NCBI GenBank assembly: GCA_017448355.1
Contig: JAFSLQ010000055.1
Span: 1-64,000 of the forward strand
DNA: 64,000 nt
Source: Clostridia bacterium
GTDB taxonomy: Bacteria > Bacillota > Clostridia > Christensenellales > Borkfalkiaceae
Direction: 5' to 3'
Shown: piece by piece, positions 6,681-16,492 of the stretch
How positions within the stretch are numbered: the first letter of the stretch is position 1
Layout: the number at the start of each line of letters is the position of its first letter
Program-made: the position numbers and the translations under genes
The notes under the pieces: generated by a model
Databases searched by the model: none
What the model saw: only the letters and a program-made list of their open reading frames with translations
Told to the model about the DNA's origin: nothing

Positions 6681-8510
6681 TTAAATTTTTATATCTCCGT
6701 CGATACAATGTACAACACAATTTGACGGAACGTTGTATTTCCAACTACTGCCTTTACTTATCGCTTGCCATTGCGCCTTTGTGCCGTTAAACGTTATACT
6801 CGTTAAACTGCTACAATTGTTGAACGCCAATTCCCCTATGCTTATAATACTGTTTGGTATTGTTATATTTATAAGAAACTTAAAATTATTACTCAACGCA
6901 TGATCTGCGATTATTCTTGTACCGTTACGTATGCTGTACTGCGCTGGGGGTAAGCCATTTGTGTTTGCCATCCCTATCAATACATTTTGTACGTAGGCTA
7001 ATCCGTTTTCTACTTCTATAAGATTAAGGCACTCCCCAAAAGCCCAATATCCTATACTTGTAACACTATCGGGAATCGTTACACTTGTTAAACTGCTACA
7101 ACACTGAAACGCATATTCCCCTATGCTTGTAACGCTATCGGGTATTGTTATGCTTGTTAGACTGCTACAATACTGGAACGCATATTTCCCTATACTTGTA
7201 ACGTTATTTCCTATTATTACACTTGTTAAACCGCTACAATGAGAGAACACATATTCTCCTATACTTGTAACATTGTTAGGTATTGATATGTTCGTTATAC
7301 TTTCACACCCAGCAAATGTATTTTCTTCTATATTAATAACGCTATTTGATATATATGCGTTAACATAATATTTTCTAAGGTAGCCAAAATCATATGTTTC
7401 AGTGCCGTAAAACTCTGCGGACAATTTATCTTCCGAATTTTTCATTAAAACGCTGTCGCCATTTTTATTGTAAACCGACCAGCCGCAATACGTACAAGTT
7501 TCACCAACGCTCAAATGATTATGAGTGTCAGGCGCTTGCCCTGTTACTGGTTGCTCGTCTGTTTTGTTGCAACGAGTGCATATATAGTTTTGTTTTGAAC
7601 TTAATGCACAATAACCAACTGGTAAGCCGTTTTCGACAAAATCGTGTCCAAGTGCAGGAATTTCATTTTCTTTATAGGTATCAAAGCACCTTGTACACAT
7701 ATATGCGGTATATCCCTGTTCGGTACAGGTTGGTGCAATGATAGACGATAGGTAGTTATGATTAAGCGCATTGATATAAGTATCGGTATATTTTTCCCCG
7801 CAAGAACATTCATGCAACGTATATCCGCCTGTCGTACACGTCGGCTCTATTACCGTGTCGGTAAAATTGTGGGTATGTGTTTCTGGGGTAGTAGGTTCTG
7901 TCGGCGTGTCGGTATTTTCGGTATTATAAAATTTATTAATATCATTAATGTAAGCGAATACATGTATTTGGTAATTTTCATCTATATAGTACCGTGTAAT
8001 TGTTACTTGATGAGAAAGTTGTTTGTTTCCCGTTAATGTTAATAAACCGTTTCTTAAAGTATAACTTCCCGCTTCAGATAATGTTGGCGAACTTGGAAAA
8101 ACAAGTTTGTATTTCCCGTCAAGCGCAAAATAAAATACAGAAGTAGCCGTTAAATTGTTATTCAAGGTAGAGAGCGTTGCTTGGAAATTACCGTTTCGGG
8201 TGGGGATATAGCCCGTATCGAAATTAAAAGTAACTTCGGGGCTTATTACGTTACAATTTTCGTGAAAATACCATTTTTTTGTATTTCCGGAATAGTTGGT
8301 AAGTCTAATATAGTTATCATAGACTTCATAATCATATGCAACATCACCAAAAATAAAGCCTTTATCGTTGATAATTATTTTATCGCCGGTATTAAGGTCT
8401 TTATAAGTACCGAAATAAGGTTTCCCATTTTCACTTTCGCACGCGGCAAAGCCGAAAGCGCAACACGCGCAAAGTAAACACAGAGTTAAAATCGCTACAA
8501 GTTTTTTCAT
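6681..8510 (-). CDS. BspA-type leucine-rich-repeat lipoprotein
   Basis: A 609-residue secreted lipoprotein. The signal peptide ends at the lipobox FAAC, lipidated Cys about residue 24. Residues 25-200 are an uncharacterised beta-rich region; about 205-345 hold three Cys-rich repeats (EPTCTTGGYTLHECSCG and similar), common in Firmicutes surface proteins; about 390-600 are BspA-like LRR_5 repeats (SIGEYAFQCCSSLTSVTIPDSV). The C-terminal FNGTKAQWQAISKGSSWKY module is shared with the protein at 24104. It is probably displayed on the cell surface for binding or adhesion. Start ATG 8510 follows GGAG; a start at 8543 would lie inside the terminator of its leader. Transcription appears controlled by that leader. 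Confidence 0.85.
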   Translation of the reverse strand: MKKLVAILTLCLLCACCAFGFAACESENGKPYFGTYKDLNTGDKIIINDKGFIFGDVAYDYEVYDNYIRLTNYSGNTKKWYFHENCNVISPEVTFNFDTGYIPTRNGNFQATLSTLNNNLTATSVFYFALDGKYKLVFPSSPTLSEAGSYTLRNGLLTLTGNKQLSHQVTITRYYIDENYQIHVFAYINDINKFYNTENTDTPTEPTTPETHTHNFTDTVIEPTCTTGGYTLHECSCGEKYTDTYINALNHNYLSSIIAPTCTEQGYTAYMCTRCFDTYKENEIPALGHDFVENGLPVGYCALSSKQNYICTRCNKTDEQPVTGQAPDTHNHLSVGETCTYCGWSVYNKNGDSVLMKNSEDKLSAEFYGTETYDFGYLRKYYVNAYISNSVINIEENTFAGCESITNISIPNNVTSIGEYVFSHCSGLTSVIIGNNVTSIGKYAFQYCSSLTSITIPDSVTSIGEYAFQCCSSLTSVTIPDSVTSIGYWAFGECLNLIEVENGLAYVQNVLIGMANTNGLPPAQYSIRNGTRIIADHALSNNFKFLINITIPNSIISIGELAFNNCSSLTSITFNGTKAQWQAISKGSSWKYNVPSNCVVHCIDGDIKI

Positions 8511-8527
8511 AAACGTCTCCTTTAAAA

Positions 8528-8560
8528 CAAAAAAGTGTCGCACTCAAACGAATGCGACAC
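8528..8560 (-). terminator. Intrinsic terminator inside the lipoprotein leader
   Basis: On the minus strand GTGTCGCA (8560-8553) pairs with TGCGACAC (8542-8535) and is followed by six T (8534-8529). It ends about 18 nt before the ATG at 8510, just before the ribosome-binding site, so it can only serve to stop transcription before the gene, as in attenuators. Confidence 0.8.
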
Positions 8561-8710
8561 CCGAAATATACCGCTTCGCTTGCTGCGACACAATATTACA
8601 TAAAAACCAACAGTTATTAGTTTTGTAATGCGAATAAGGTATACTTCTGACAAAGTATACTTACTGTTGGTTCTAAAAGGGCATAATGCCCCCGTATAAT
8701 ATTGTATCGC
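8561..8710 (-). promoter_or_regulatory. Candidate riboswitch-like leader of BspA lipoprotein gene
   Basis: Read on the minus strand from about 8710, the expected transcription start. A 16-bp closing helix (8710-8695 with 8600-8585, including three G-U pairs) encloses a small hairpin GGGCA-TTA-TGCCC (8691-8679) and a long arm closed by AACCAACAGT/ACTGTTGGTT (8672-8663 with 8614-8605) that contains an 8-bp hairpin (8660-8639). This is a three-way-junction shape. The 5' strand of the closing helix can alternatively pair with the 5' strand of the downstream terminator (at least 7 bp), which would prevent termination. I do not recognise it as any known riboswitch class. Confidence 0.6.
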
Positions 8711-8716
8711 ATTTTT

Positions 8717-8746
8717 ATAATACCATAAACGCAAATATTTTGGCAA
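8717..8746 (-). promoter_or_regulatory. Promoter of the structured leader
   Basis: On the minus strand TTGCCA (8746-8741), 18 nt, TATTAT (8722-8717). The predicted start is near 8710, exactly the first base of the long closing helix of the leader. Confidence 0.6.
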
Positions 8747-9117
8747 GTTTTTTATTAAAACCCACAATAAACGGGCGCGGCAAATATTTGCCGCGCCGTA
8801 AAAATTATTTCCTTTAAAGAATTTTCGGAGTTAGGGGATTTTTAAGGGGGAAGAACGGATTCGGAAAACAGTTCTTCCCCCTTATTTAAATATTTCGCCT
8901 ATTACTAGACAAAATGTTTTGATGCCAGACAAAAATTATTTGGTAATATATAATAACTCAACACAATTCCATTGTCGCTCAAATAAAAAAAGCAAGGCAC
9001 ATTTACCTTGCTTTTTGATATGCACGCTCGTCCGCGCTATCGCGCTACCGAGTCCTTGCCCGTCTCGTTTGCCCGTCTTATGGCGGACGACGGACACTCC
9101 CGTCTTCACTTTACACC
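8747..9117. other. Gene-free stretch with several hairpins
   Basis: No gene seen. Hairpins: a perfect palindrome at 8774-8797, a 13-bp stem formed by AAGGGGGAAGAAC and its complement near 8848-8888, and a terminator-like stem AAAGCAAGG/CCTTGCTTT at about 8989-9016. From 9018 to 9117 the sequence is GC-rich, like the stretch following the initiator tRNA, and shares with it the words TGCCAGACAAAA (8923-8934; 3834-3845) and GCGCTACCG (9042-9050; 3851-3859). Confidence 0.45.
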
Positions 9118-9158
9118 AAAGGCAGCGCCCCGCAAAATGCGGGGCGCTGCCTTTGGTG
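9114..9158 (-). terminator. Hairpin overlapping the tRNA-Arg 3' end
   Basis: A perfect 21-bp stem (9114-9134 with 9138-9158, loop AAA) that includes the encoded CCA end of tRNA-Arg. On the minus strand it lies directly after the tRNA body. Only three T follow, so termination efficiency is uncertain. Confidence 0.5.
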
Positions 9159-9230
9159 CACTCGACGGGAGTCGAACCCACAGCCTTCGCCGTCGGAGGG
9201 CGACGCTCTATCCAGTTGCGCTACGAGTGC
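9154..9230 (-). tRNA. tRNA-Arg (CCG)
   Basis: The minus strand forms a complete cloverleaf from GCACTCG at 9230 to CGAGTGC-A-CCA ending at 9154. The anticodon arm is TCGCC-CTCCGAC-GGCGA, giving anticodon CCG (reads CGG). The T-arm TGTGGGTTCGACTCCCG is canonical. CCA is encoded. Confidence 0.95.
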
Positions 9231-9263
9231 ATTCTCGCGCCGATATCGGCGCGCAAATTTATA

Positions 9264-10535
9264 TTATTGTTCTTCTTCTATCGGCGGCTTTACGAAAACT
9301 TTTACCTGTAAAACTCGCTTAACAGTCGCTTTTAAAATCTCTATTTCAAGATTAAGATAGTCGAATTTAAAACCCGTTTTCGGTATTTCGCCTATACGTT
9401 CGATAAGCCAGCCGCTTAAAGTTATGGTGTCGAATTTATCTTCTTCGCCGCTAAGCGCAAAATACTCGAAAAAGTCGGATAGCGGGGCGTTCCCGTCCAC
9501 AAGCGTATAATCTCCGCTTTTACGGAAATAGTTAATCTCTTCGTCGTGTTCGTCCCAAATCTCGCCGACAAGTTCTTCTAATACGTCTTCAAGCGTGATT
9601 ATACCGGCCGTGCCGCCGTACTCGTCTATTACCACCGCAAGATGCACTTTTTGCTTTTGCAACTGTTTAAGCAACTTAGAAATCTTTATATGTTCCGTCG
9701 TAAATACTGCGGGTTGCATAATGTTTCTTATGTTCGTCGCTCCCGTAAGGTAAGCCGAGAAAAAGTCCTTTTCGTGTATTGTGCCTATAACCGAGTCTAT
9801 GGTGTTTTCGTACACGGGCAAACGCGAAAACCCTTCCTTTTCAAAAATCTTTTTTATATCTTCCATAGACGAAGACACGTTTACCGCGACGATATTGACG
9901 CGCGGAACTAAAATATCGCCGACTTCTACGTCGTCAAATTCTATGACCGAACGGATAAGCCGCGTTTCATCTTTTCTTATAGTGCCGTCTTCTTCCGCTT
10001 CTTCGACGACGGTCAGAATCTCTTCTTCGGTGATTTTATCTTCGCCCTTTATTCGGAATATCTTTGCGATAAGCCATTTCCAGCCGCCGAAAAGAAAGTT
10101 AAAGCCGTATAAAAGCCGGAAGAAAAAAACCGTTAAAGGATAAAATGCCATCGCAAATTTTTCGGGGTAAGCCGCCGCCAGAAATTTGGGCGTTATTTCG
10201 CCGAACAAAAGTACCGCTACCGTTATTACGATTGTGGATATCAGCGAAGGGTCGGCACTAGTTCCCGCCAAAATTTTCGTGAAAAACACGGCGGCAATCG
10301 TCGCCGTAGTAATGTTTACGATATTGTTACCGACAAGTATAGTGGAAAGAAGTTTATCGAATTTATTTTCGGCAAAATCCAGCGTTTTTGCGGCGCGTTT
10401 ATTGCCGTTTGCGGATAGGGCGCGCAATTTTATTCTGCTTGCGCACGAATATGCGGTTTCCGCCGCAGAGAAAAACCCCGACAGGATTATTAATCCTATT
10501 AAAGCGACGAGTAGCGGAACAGAGCCTTCCGGCAT
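9264..10535 (-). CDS. CorC/HlyC family membrane protein with CBS domains
   Basis: A 423-residue protein with the classic order: DUF21/CNNM membrane domain (residues 1-190, four hydrophobic spans, including LFGEITPKFLAA), tandem CBS domains (about 200-320, EKDFFSAYLTG and VVIDEYGGTAGIITLEDVLEELVGEI) and a C-terminal CorC_HlyC domain (335-420). The family exports or senses Mg2+ and other divalent cations; older annotations call it hemolysin. Start ATG 10535 has AAGGAGG directly upstream; the frame from 10553 begins in front of that site. A promoter TTGATA-N17-TATAAT is at 10569-10597. Monocistronic. Confidence 0.88.
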   Translation of the reverse strand: MPEGSVPLLVALIGLIILSGFFSAAETAYSCASRIKLRALSANGNKRAAKTLDFAENKFDKLLSTILVGNNIVNITTATIAAVFFTKILAGTSADPSLISTIVITVAVLLFGEITPKFLAAAYPEKFAMAFYPLTVFFFRLLYGFNFLFGGWKWLIAKIFRIKGEDKITEEEILTVVEEAEEDGTIRKDETRLIRSVIEFDDVEVGDILVPRVNIVAVNVSSSMEDIKKIFEKEGFSRLPVYENTIDSVIGTIHEKDFFSAYLTGATNIRNIMQPAVFTTEHIKISKLLKQLQKQKVHLAVVIDEYGGTAGIITLEDVLEELVGEIWDEHDEEINYFRKSGDYTLVDGNAPLSDFFEYFALSGEEDKFDTITLSGWLIERIGEIPKTGFKFDYLNLEIEILKATVKRVLQVKVFVKPPIEEEQ

Positions 10536-10667
10536 AAAATCCTCCTTACACAAAATTGTGGTGATATAATTATATAGTTAAATGCAAAAAATATCAAGTA
10601 ATTTATTATAATTGCGCGTAAAGTTGTCTTTTTTATCAAAATGTGCTATTATTTTACTTATAATTAA

Positions 10668-11759
<1,092 letters not shown>

Positions 11760-11777
11760 ATAAAATTTTTATAAAAC

Positions 11778-11811
11778 ACGCGCCCGCGTCGAATTTTCGA
11801 CGCGGGCGCGT
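11778..11811. terminator. Bidirectional hairpin between mnmA and glyA
   Basis: A perfect 16-bp GC-rich stem (11778-11793 with 11796-11811) between two convergent genes, followed by TAAATTTT on the plus strand and TTTTATAAAAATTTTA on the minus strand. Confidence 0.65.
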
Positions 11812-11824
11812 AAATTTTAAACTT

Positions 11825-13066
11825 TTAGTTATAAATGGGGAATTTTTCGCAAAGCGCGATAACTTCCGCGGTAATTCTGTCTTTAACGTTATCGAAGTCG
11901 GTCGCAATCTCGCGCATCCACTCGGCGATTTTCTTCATTTCTTCTTCTTTAAATCCGCGCGACGTAACCGCGGGCGTGCCTACCCTTATACCGCTTGTAA
12001 CAAAGGGTTTTTCGGGGTCGTTCGGGATTGCGTTTTTATTGACGGTGATATGTACTTCGTCAAGGCGCTTTTCCATTTCCTTACCCGTGATACCGAACGG
12101 TCTTAAATCTATAAGCATAAGGTGGTTGTCCGTGCCGCCCGAAACTATTTTAAAGCCTTCCGCGAGAAGTGCTTTACTTAAAACCTGTGCGTTTAACACT
12201 ATTTGCTTTTGGTATTCAACAAATTCGGGCTTTAACGCTTCGCCGAGTGCGACTGCTTTTGCGGCGATAATGTGCATTAAAGGTCCACCTTGCGTTCCGG
12301 GGAACACCGCTTTATCTATCTTTGCCGCAAGTTCTTCTTTGCAAAGAATAAGTCCGCCGCGCGGCCCGCGAAGGGTTTTATGCGTTGTAGTCGTTACCAC
12401 GTCCGCATACGGCACGGGGCTTTGGTGAAGTCCCGCCGCGACAAGACCTGCGATGTGCGCCATATCTACCATAAGGTACGCACCGACTTCGTCCGCTATT
12501 TCACGCATTTTCTTAAAGTCGATAGCGCGGGAATACGCGGAAGCCCCCGCGATTATCATCTTGGGTTTACACTCTTTTGCGATTTTTAAAACGTCGTCGT
12601 AATCGATTTTTTCCGTCTCGTTAGATACGCCGTACGGAACTATATTAAAATATTTACCCGAAATATTTACGGGCGAACCGTGCGACAAGTGTCCGCCGTT
12701 AGCAAGATTTAAGCCCATAACCGTGTCGCCGGGGTTAACGAGTGCAAAAAATACGGCTAAATTCGCGCTTGCGCCCGAGTGGGGTTGAACGTTGGCGTGT
12801 TCCGCGCCGAAAAGTTTTTGAGCGCGCTCTCTCGCGATATTTTCGACGATATCGACGTACTGGCAGCCGCCGTAATAGCGTTTAGAAGGAAAACCTTCGG
12901 CATATTTATTAGTAAGCACCGTACCCGCCGCAAGCAAAACCGCTTTTGAAACGATGTTTTCCGACGCGATAAGTTCGATATTGTGCTGCTGGCGTTTTAA
13001 TTCCAAATCGCACGCGTCATATACTTCTTTATCGTAGTTTTCGAGTTCTTCAAAAAAATTTTTCAT
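11825..13066 (-). CDS. glyA: Serine hydroxymethyltransferase
   Basis: A 413-residue PLP enzyme that interconverts serine plus tetrahydrofolate with glycine plus methylene-tetrahydrofolate, the main one-carbon entry point. [13 protein letters not shown] near the N-terminus and the PLP-lysine motif [16 protein letters not shown] (about 220) are diagnostic; the C-terminus [16 protein letters not shown] is conserved. Length is normal. Start ATG 13066 has GGAG upstream. It lies 30 nt downstream of nfnB on the same strand and may be cotranscribed, linking NADPH supply with one-carbon metabolism, but that is inference. Confidence 0.95.
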   Translation of the reverse strand: MKNFFEELENYDKEVYDACDLELKRQQHNIELIASENIVSKAVLLAAGTVLTNKYAEGFPSKRYYGGCQYVDIVENIARERAQKLFGAEHANVQPHSGASANLAVFFALVNPGDTVMGLNLANGGHLSHGSPVNISGKYFNIVPYGVSNETEKIDYDDVLKIAKECKPKMIIAGASAYSRAIDFKKMREIADEVGAYLMVDMAHIAGLVAAGLHQSPVPYADVVTTTTHKTLRGPRGGLILCKEELAAKIDKAVFPGTQGGPLMHIIAAKAVALGEALKPEFVEYQKQIVLNAQVLSKALLAEGFKIVSGGTDNHLMLIDLRPFGITGKEMEKRLDEVHITVNKNAIPNDPEKPFVTSGIRVGTPAVTSRGFKEEEMKKIAEWMREIATDFDNVKDRITAEVIALCEKFPIYN

Positions 13067-13096
13067 TTGTCGCTCCTGAATTTTTCATTATTTATA

Positions 13097-14515
13097 TTAA
13101 ATATTATTACCATTTTGCAAATATTCGTCAATGGCTTTCGCGGCGATTTTGCCCGCGCCCATAGCCGAAATTACAGTCGCCGCGCCCGTTACGGCGTCGC
13201 CGCCCGCATAGACTTTTTCTCTCGAAGTAAGCCCGTCTTCGTTCACGATTATCCCGCCGTGAGCATTGACCGTAAGCCCTTCCGTCGTGTTCTTGATGAG
13301 TGGGTTCGGCGAAGTGCCTATCGCCATAACGACGGTATCCACGTCGATAATAAATTCCGAACCTTCTATCGGAACGGGACGGCGGCGACCCTTTGCGTCA
13401 GGAAGCCCAAGTTCCATTTTAATACATTTCATACCGATAACGAAACCGTTCTTCGGGTCGCGCGGGTTTTCGGGGTTTTTATACCCTAAAATTTCTACGG
13501 GATTGCATAAAATCTTAAAGTCGATACCTTCTTCCTGCGCGTGGAAAACTTCTTCACGCCTTGCGGGAAGTTCGTCCATCGAACGCCTGTACACTATATA
13601 AACTTTTTCCGCGCCAAGTCGTAACGCCGTACGCGCCGCGTCCATCGCGACGTTGCCGCCGCCGCAGACCGCCACCTTACCGCCTTTCATAATAGGCGTA
13701 GAAGAATTTTCGCTATACGCCTTCATAAGGTTGCTACGGGTTAAAAATTCGTTCGCGGAATATACGCCTTTAAGCGACTCGCCCTTTATGTTCATAAAGT
13801 TCGGAAGTCCTGCGCCCGAACCGATAAACACCGCTTCAAAACCCATAGAAAAAAGTTCGTCGACGGTAAGCGTTTTGCCGATAACGACGTTGGTTTCAAT
13901 ATCGACGCCGAGTGCTTTAAGCCCGTCCACTTCCTTTTTGACTATGCTTTTCGGCAATCTGAATTCGGGAATACCATAAACAAGCACCCCGCCCGCCGTG
14001 TGAAGGGCTTCAAACACAGAAACTTTATAGCCTTTTTTTGCAAGGTCGCCGGCGCAAGTAAGCCCCGAAGGCCCTGACCCCACTACCGCGACTTTATGTC
14101 CGTTCGGCGTCGGCTTTTCCACCGCGACCGACGCGTGTTCGTTATGATAATCCGCAACAAAACGCTCTAACCTGCCTATCCCTACGGGTTCAAACTTAAT
14201 CCCCAAAGTACACTTTTGCTCGCATTGCGTTTCTTGCGGACAAACTCTGCCGCAGACCGCGGGAAGAGACGACGTTGCGGTTATAATTTTGTACGCGCCT
14301 TCAAAATCGCCCGTTTTAACGCACGCGATAAAGTCGGGAATATTTATGTTTACGGGACAACCCGCAACGCAAGGGCGGTTTTTACAGTTTAAGCATCTTT
14401 CCGCTTCCGCCTTCGCTATCTCCGCAGAGTACCCAAGCGCGACTTCGTTAAAATTGTGCGCCCTTTCTTTCGGCGCTTGCGTCGGCATTTCGTGTTTTTT
14501 TGGATTAATAGCCAT
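13097..14515 (-). CDS. nfnB: NfnB-like NADPH-dependent oxidoreductase (GltD-type)
   Basis: A 472-residue flavoprotein with an N-terminal 4Fe-4S domain (CLNCKNRPCVAGCP near residue 38, then CGRVCPQETQCEQKC near 87), a FAD motif (VGSGPSGLTCAGDLAKKG about 150) and a second Rossmann motif (VCGGGNVAMDAARTALRLG about 290). It resembles the glutamate synthase small chain, but no large glutamate synthase chain is nearby and its neighbour is the FAD/NAD subunit of NfnAB, so the likely role is electron bifurcation between NADH, ferredoxin and NADP. ATG 14515 has GGGGG four nt upstream; the longer frame from 14578 would overlap nfnA. Confidence 0.8.
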   Translation of the reverse strand: MAINPKKHEMPTQAPKERAHNFNEVALGYSAEIAKAEAERCLNCKNRPCVAGCPVNINIPDFIACVKTGDFEGAYKIITATSSLPAVCGRVCPQETQCEQKCTLGIKFEPVGIGRLERFVADYHNEHASVAVEKPTPNGHKVAVVGSGPSGLTCAGDLAKKGYKVSVFEALHTAGGVLVYGIPEFRLPKSIVKKEVDGLKALGVDIETNVVIGKTLTVDELFSMGFEAVFIGSGAGLPNFMNIKGESLKGVYSANEFLTRSNLMKAYSENSSTPIMKGGKVAVCGGGNVAMDAARTALRLGAEKVYIVYRRSMDELPARREEVFHAQEEGIDFKILCNPVEILGYKNPENPRDPKNGFVIGMKCIKMELGLPDAKGRRRPVPIEGSEFIIDVDTVVMAIGTSPNPLIKNTTEGLTVNAHGGIIVNEDGLTSREKVYAGGDAVTGAATVISAMGAGKIAAKAIDEYLQNGNNI

Positions 14516-14528
14516 TATTGTTCCCCCA

Positions 14529-15377
14529 CTATGCGTTTTTAAAGAGATTGCAAGTCTCTTCGCGCGCGTGTTTTTCAAAGTCCGCGTACATCATATTTCT
14601 CGACATCGCTTCGTCAAAGTCCACTTCGTAACCGTTAAAATCAGGCCCGTCAACGCAAGCGAACTTAGTTACGCGTTCGCCGTCCCTGTTTAAAGTAAGC
14701 CTACAACCGCCGCACATACCCGTGCCGTCTATCATTATGGGATTCATAGATACGGTACAGGGGATATTATATTCTTTCGCCGTTAAAACCACGAATTTCA
14801 TCATAATTAAAGGTCCGATTGTTATTATCATATCGAACTTTTCACCGCTAGAGAGCATTTCTTTTAGCGGCACGGTAACGTTGCCGTGCTGCCCGTACGA
14901 ACCGTCGTCCGTCATCACGAAAAGTTTATCGGAACAAGCCTTAAATTCGTCTTCTAAAATAACGATATCCTTATTACGGAAACCTATAATGCTGACAACT
15001 TCCGCACCGAGACGGTGAAATTCTTCCGCAACGGGCATAGCGATGGCACAGCCTACCCCACCGCCGACGATACAAACCTTTTTTATGCCCGCAGTTTCCG
15101 TCGCTTTTCCAAGCGGCCCGACAAAGTCTTCGATATAATCGCCTTTATTCAGCGCATTAAGTTTCATTGTAGTTGCGCCGACTATCTGAAAGATAATTTT
15201 TACCGTACCTTTTATCTTATCCGTACCCGCAACCGTCAAGGGAATTCTTTCGCCTTCCCCGTCTACGCGAAGGATAATGAACTGCCCCGGAAGTGCCTTT
15301 TTAGCAACAAGCGGCGCTTCTATTTCCATTTGCGACACGCTGTCGTTAAGCGATTTTTTATCGATGATTTTATACAT
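14529..15377 (-). CDS. nfnA: NfnA-like FAD/NAD-binding ferredoxin reductase subunit
   Basis: A 282-residue ferredoxin-reductase-like protein: FAD-binding barrel (RIPLTVAGTDKIKG, residues 45-60), NAD-binding half (KVCIVGGGVGCAIAMPVAEE, about 100) and a 2Fe-2S cysteine set near the C-terminus (GTGMCGGCRLTL, then KFACVDGPDFNG). These are features of the small subunit of NADH-dependent reduced ferredoxin:NADP oxidoreductase and of sulfide or dihydroorotate dehydrogenase electron-transfer subunits. With nfnB 13 nt downstream, NfnAB is the best reading. ATG 15377 follows GGGGAGAAAG; a GTG five codons upstream overlaps that site. Confidence 0.8.
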   Translation of the reverse strand: MYKIIDKKSLNDSVSQMEIEAPLVAKKALPGQFIILRVDGEGERIPLTVAGTDKIKGTVKIIFQIVGATTMKLNALNKGDYIEDFVGPLGKATETAGIKKVCIVGGGVGCAIAMPVAEEFHRLGAEVVSIIGFRNKDIVILEDEFKACSDKLFVMTDDGSYGQHGNVTVPLKEMLSSGEKFDMIITIGPLIMMKFVVLTAKEYNIPCTVSMNPIMIDGTGMCGGCRLTLNRDGERVTKFACVDGPDFNGYEVDFDEAMSRNMMYADFEKHAREETCNLFKNA

Positions 15378-15464
15378 ATACTTTCTCCCCACAGCAAAAA
15401 CTACACTTGATATATAATTATATTTGTTCTCATTTTAACATTTTTATAATGTTTTGTAAAACGT

Positions 15465-15493
15465 TTTCGGCGTCGCGAAACGCGACGCCGAAA
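15465..15493 (-). terminator. Terminator of the nucleoside importer operon
   Basis: A perfect 13-bp stem (15465-15477 with 15481-15493, loop AAA) after the last permease gene. T content downstream on the minus strand is modest. Confidence 0.6.
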
Positions 15494-15519
15494 CAAAACT
15501 TTGAATTTTAAATAAAATT

Positions 15520-16491
15520 TTATCTGTCTTCCCTGAAATAGTTAAGACCCAAAGACGCCGGCGGCTGAACGTTTTTACTGCCGAAGATACTGGTAAATAT
15601 AAGCACGATGATGGTTATAACGTAAGGGAGAAGTTTTAGTAATTCCTTAGTCGCCAAAGAGGACGTGATTGTGGTTTTATCTCCAAAAATACATAGCACG
15701 CCGAAGAGAATTGAACCTATTATCGCGAGATCTGGTTTCCAGGTCGTGAATATAACGAGAGCAACCGCGAGCCAACCGTAGCCCTGAATAATAGAAACGT
15801 TATCAAAAAGCCCATTACTGTACTCTATAACATAGTATATTCCACCGAGCCCCGCAATTCCGCTTCCTATAATGATTGCAATATACTTATACAAATCAAC
15901 GTTAATACCGACGGCGTCCGCAGTCGCGGGGTTTTCGCCTATCGCGCGCAAACGCAGTCCCGTCTTAGTCTTTTTTAAAAACAGCGCGGCAAATAGTGCG
16001 AGAATAATAGCAAGACAAGCTAAGACTCCGAATTTATAAGTCGTTTCCACACCTATAGAATTGCTGATTTTGAAAGATATCAAATCTTTTGCAACTTTGC
16101 TTGCTGTGCTAAGTTTTGCAGTAACAAATTTTTTAATGAAAAACTCGGAAAATCCTGCGCCAAACGCAGTTATTGCAAGCCCTACGACGTTTTGGTTAGA
16201 TTTTAACGACACGGTAAGTGCTGCATAAATCAAACCGCCTATTGCACCAAATACAAAAGCAAAGATTATTGTCATAAGTGTTAAGGGTAAAAGAGACACC
16301 ATTCTTGGATTTGCCAACGAATTCATATAGAGTGTAATACCAAACATTCCGCCCGCAGTTCCCATACACATTATACCGGGGATCCCTAAATTAAGATGTC
16401 CTGCCTTTTCGGTAATTATTTCACCGACAGAACCATACAGGAAAACTATGCCTAAACTTATTCCGCCAAATATCAATTCCGGAATATCCAT
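15520..16491 (-). CDS. Nucleoside ABC transporter permease (BMP type), second
   Basis: A 323-residue permease of the BPD_transp_2 family with about nine membrane spans, last gene of a four-gene operon. The early SVGEIITEKAGHLNLGIPGIM segment is characteristic of the second permease of BmpA-linked nucleoside importers (NupQ/YufQ type), and GENPATADAVGINVDLYKY near residue 195 is the cytoplasmic coupling loop. It forms the translocation pore with the permease encoded just upstream. Start ATG 16491 has AAAGGAGG. Two nt separate it from the preceding stop, so translation is coupled. Confidence 0.88.
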   Translation of the reverse strand: MDIPELIFGGISLGIVFLYGSVGEIITEKAGHLNLGIPGIMCMGTAGGMFGITLYMNSLANPRMVSLLPLTLMTIIFAFVFGAIGGLIYAALTVSLKSNQNVVGLAITAFGAGFSEFFIKKFVTAKLSTASKVAKDLISFKISNSIGVETTYKFGVLACLAIILALFAALFLKKTKTGLRLRAIGENPATADAVGINVDLYKYIAIIIGSGIAGLGGIYYVIEYSNGLFDNVSIIQGYGWLAVALVIFTTWKPDLAIIGSILFGVLCIFGDKTTITSSLATKELLKLLPYVITIIVLIFTSIFGSKNVQPPASLGLNYFREDR

Positions 16492-16492
16492 A

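Noticed and set aside
8936..9322. Open frames of 81-130 codons on both strands around tRNA-Arg
   Set aside because: They overlap the tRNA and its hairpin and have no translation signals.
13097..14515. Annotation as glutamate synthase small subunit
   Set aside because: Sequence resembles GltD, but no large subunit is present and the neighbour is an NfnA-type subunit, so NfnB is the better name; not fully certain.
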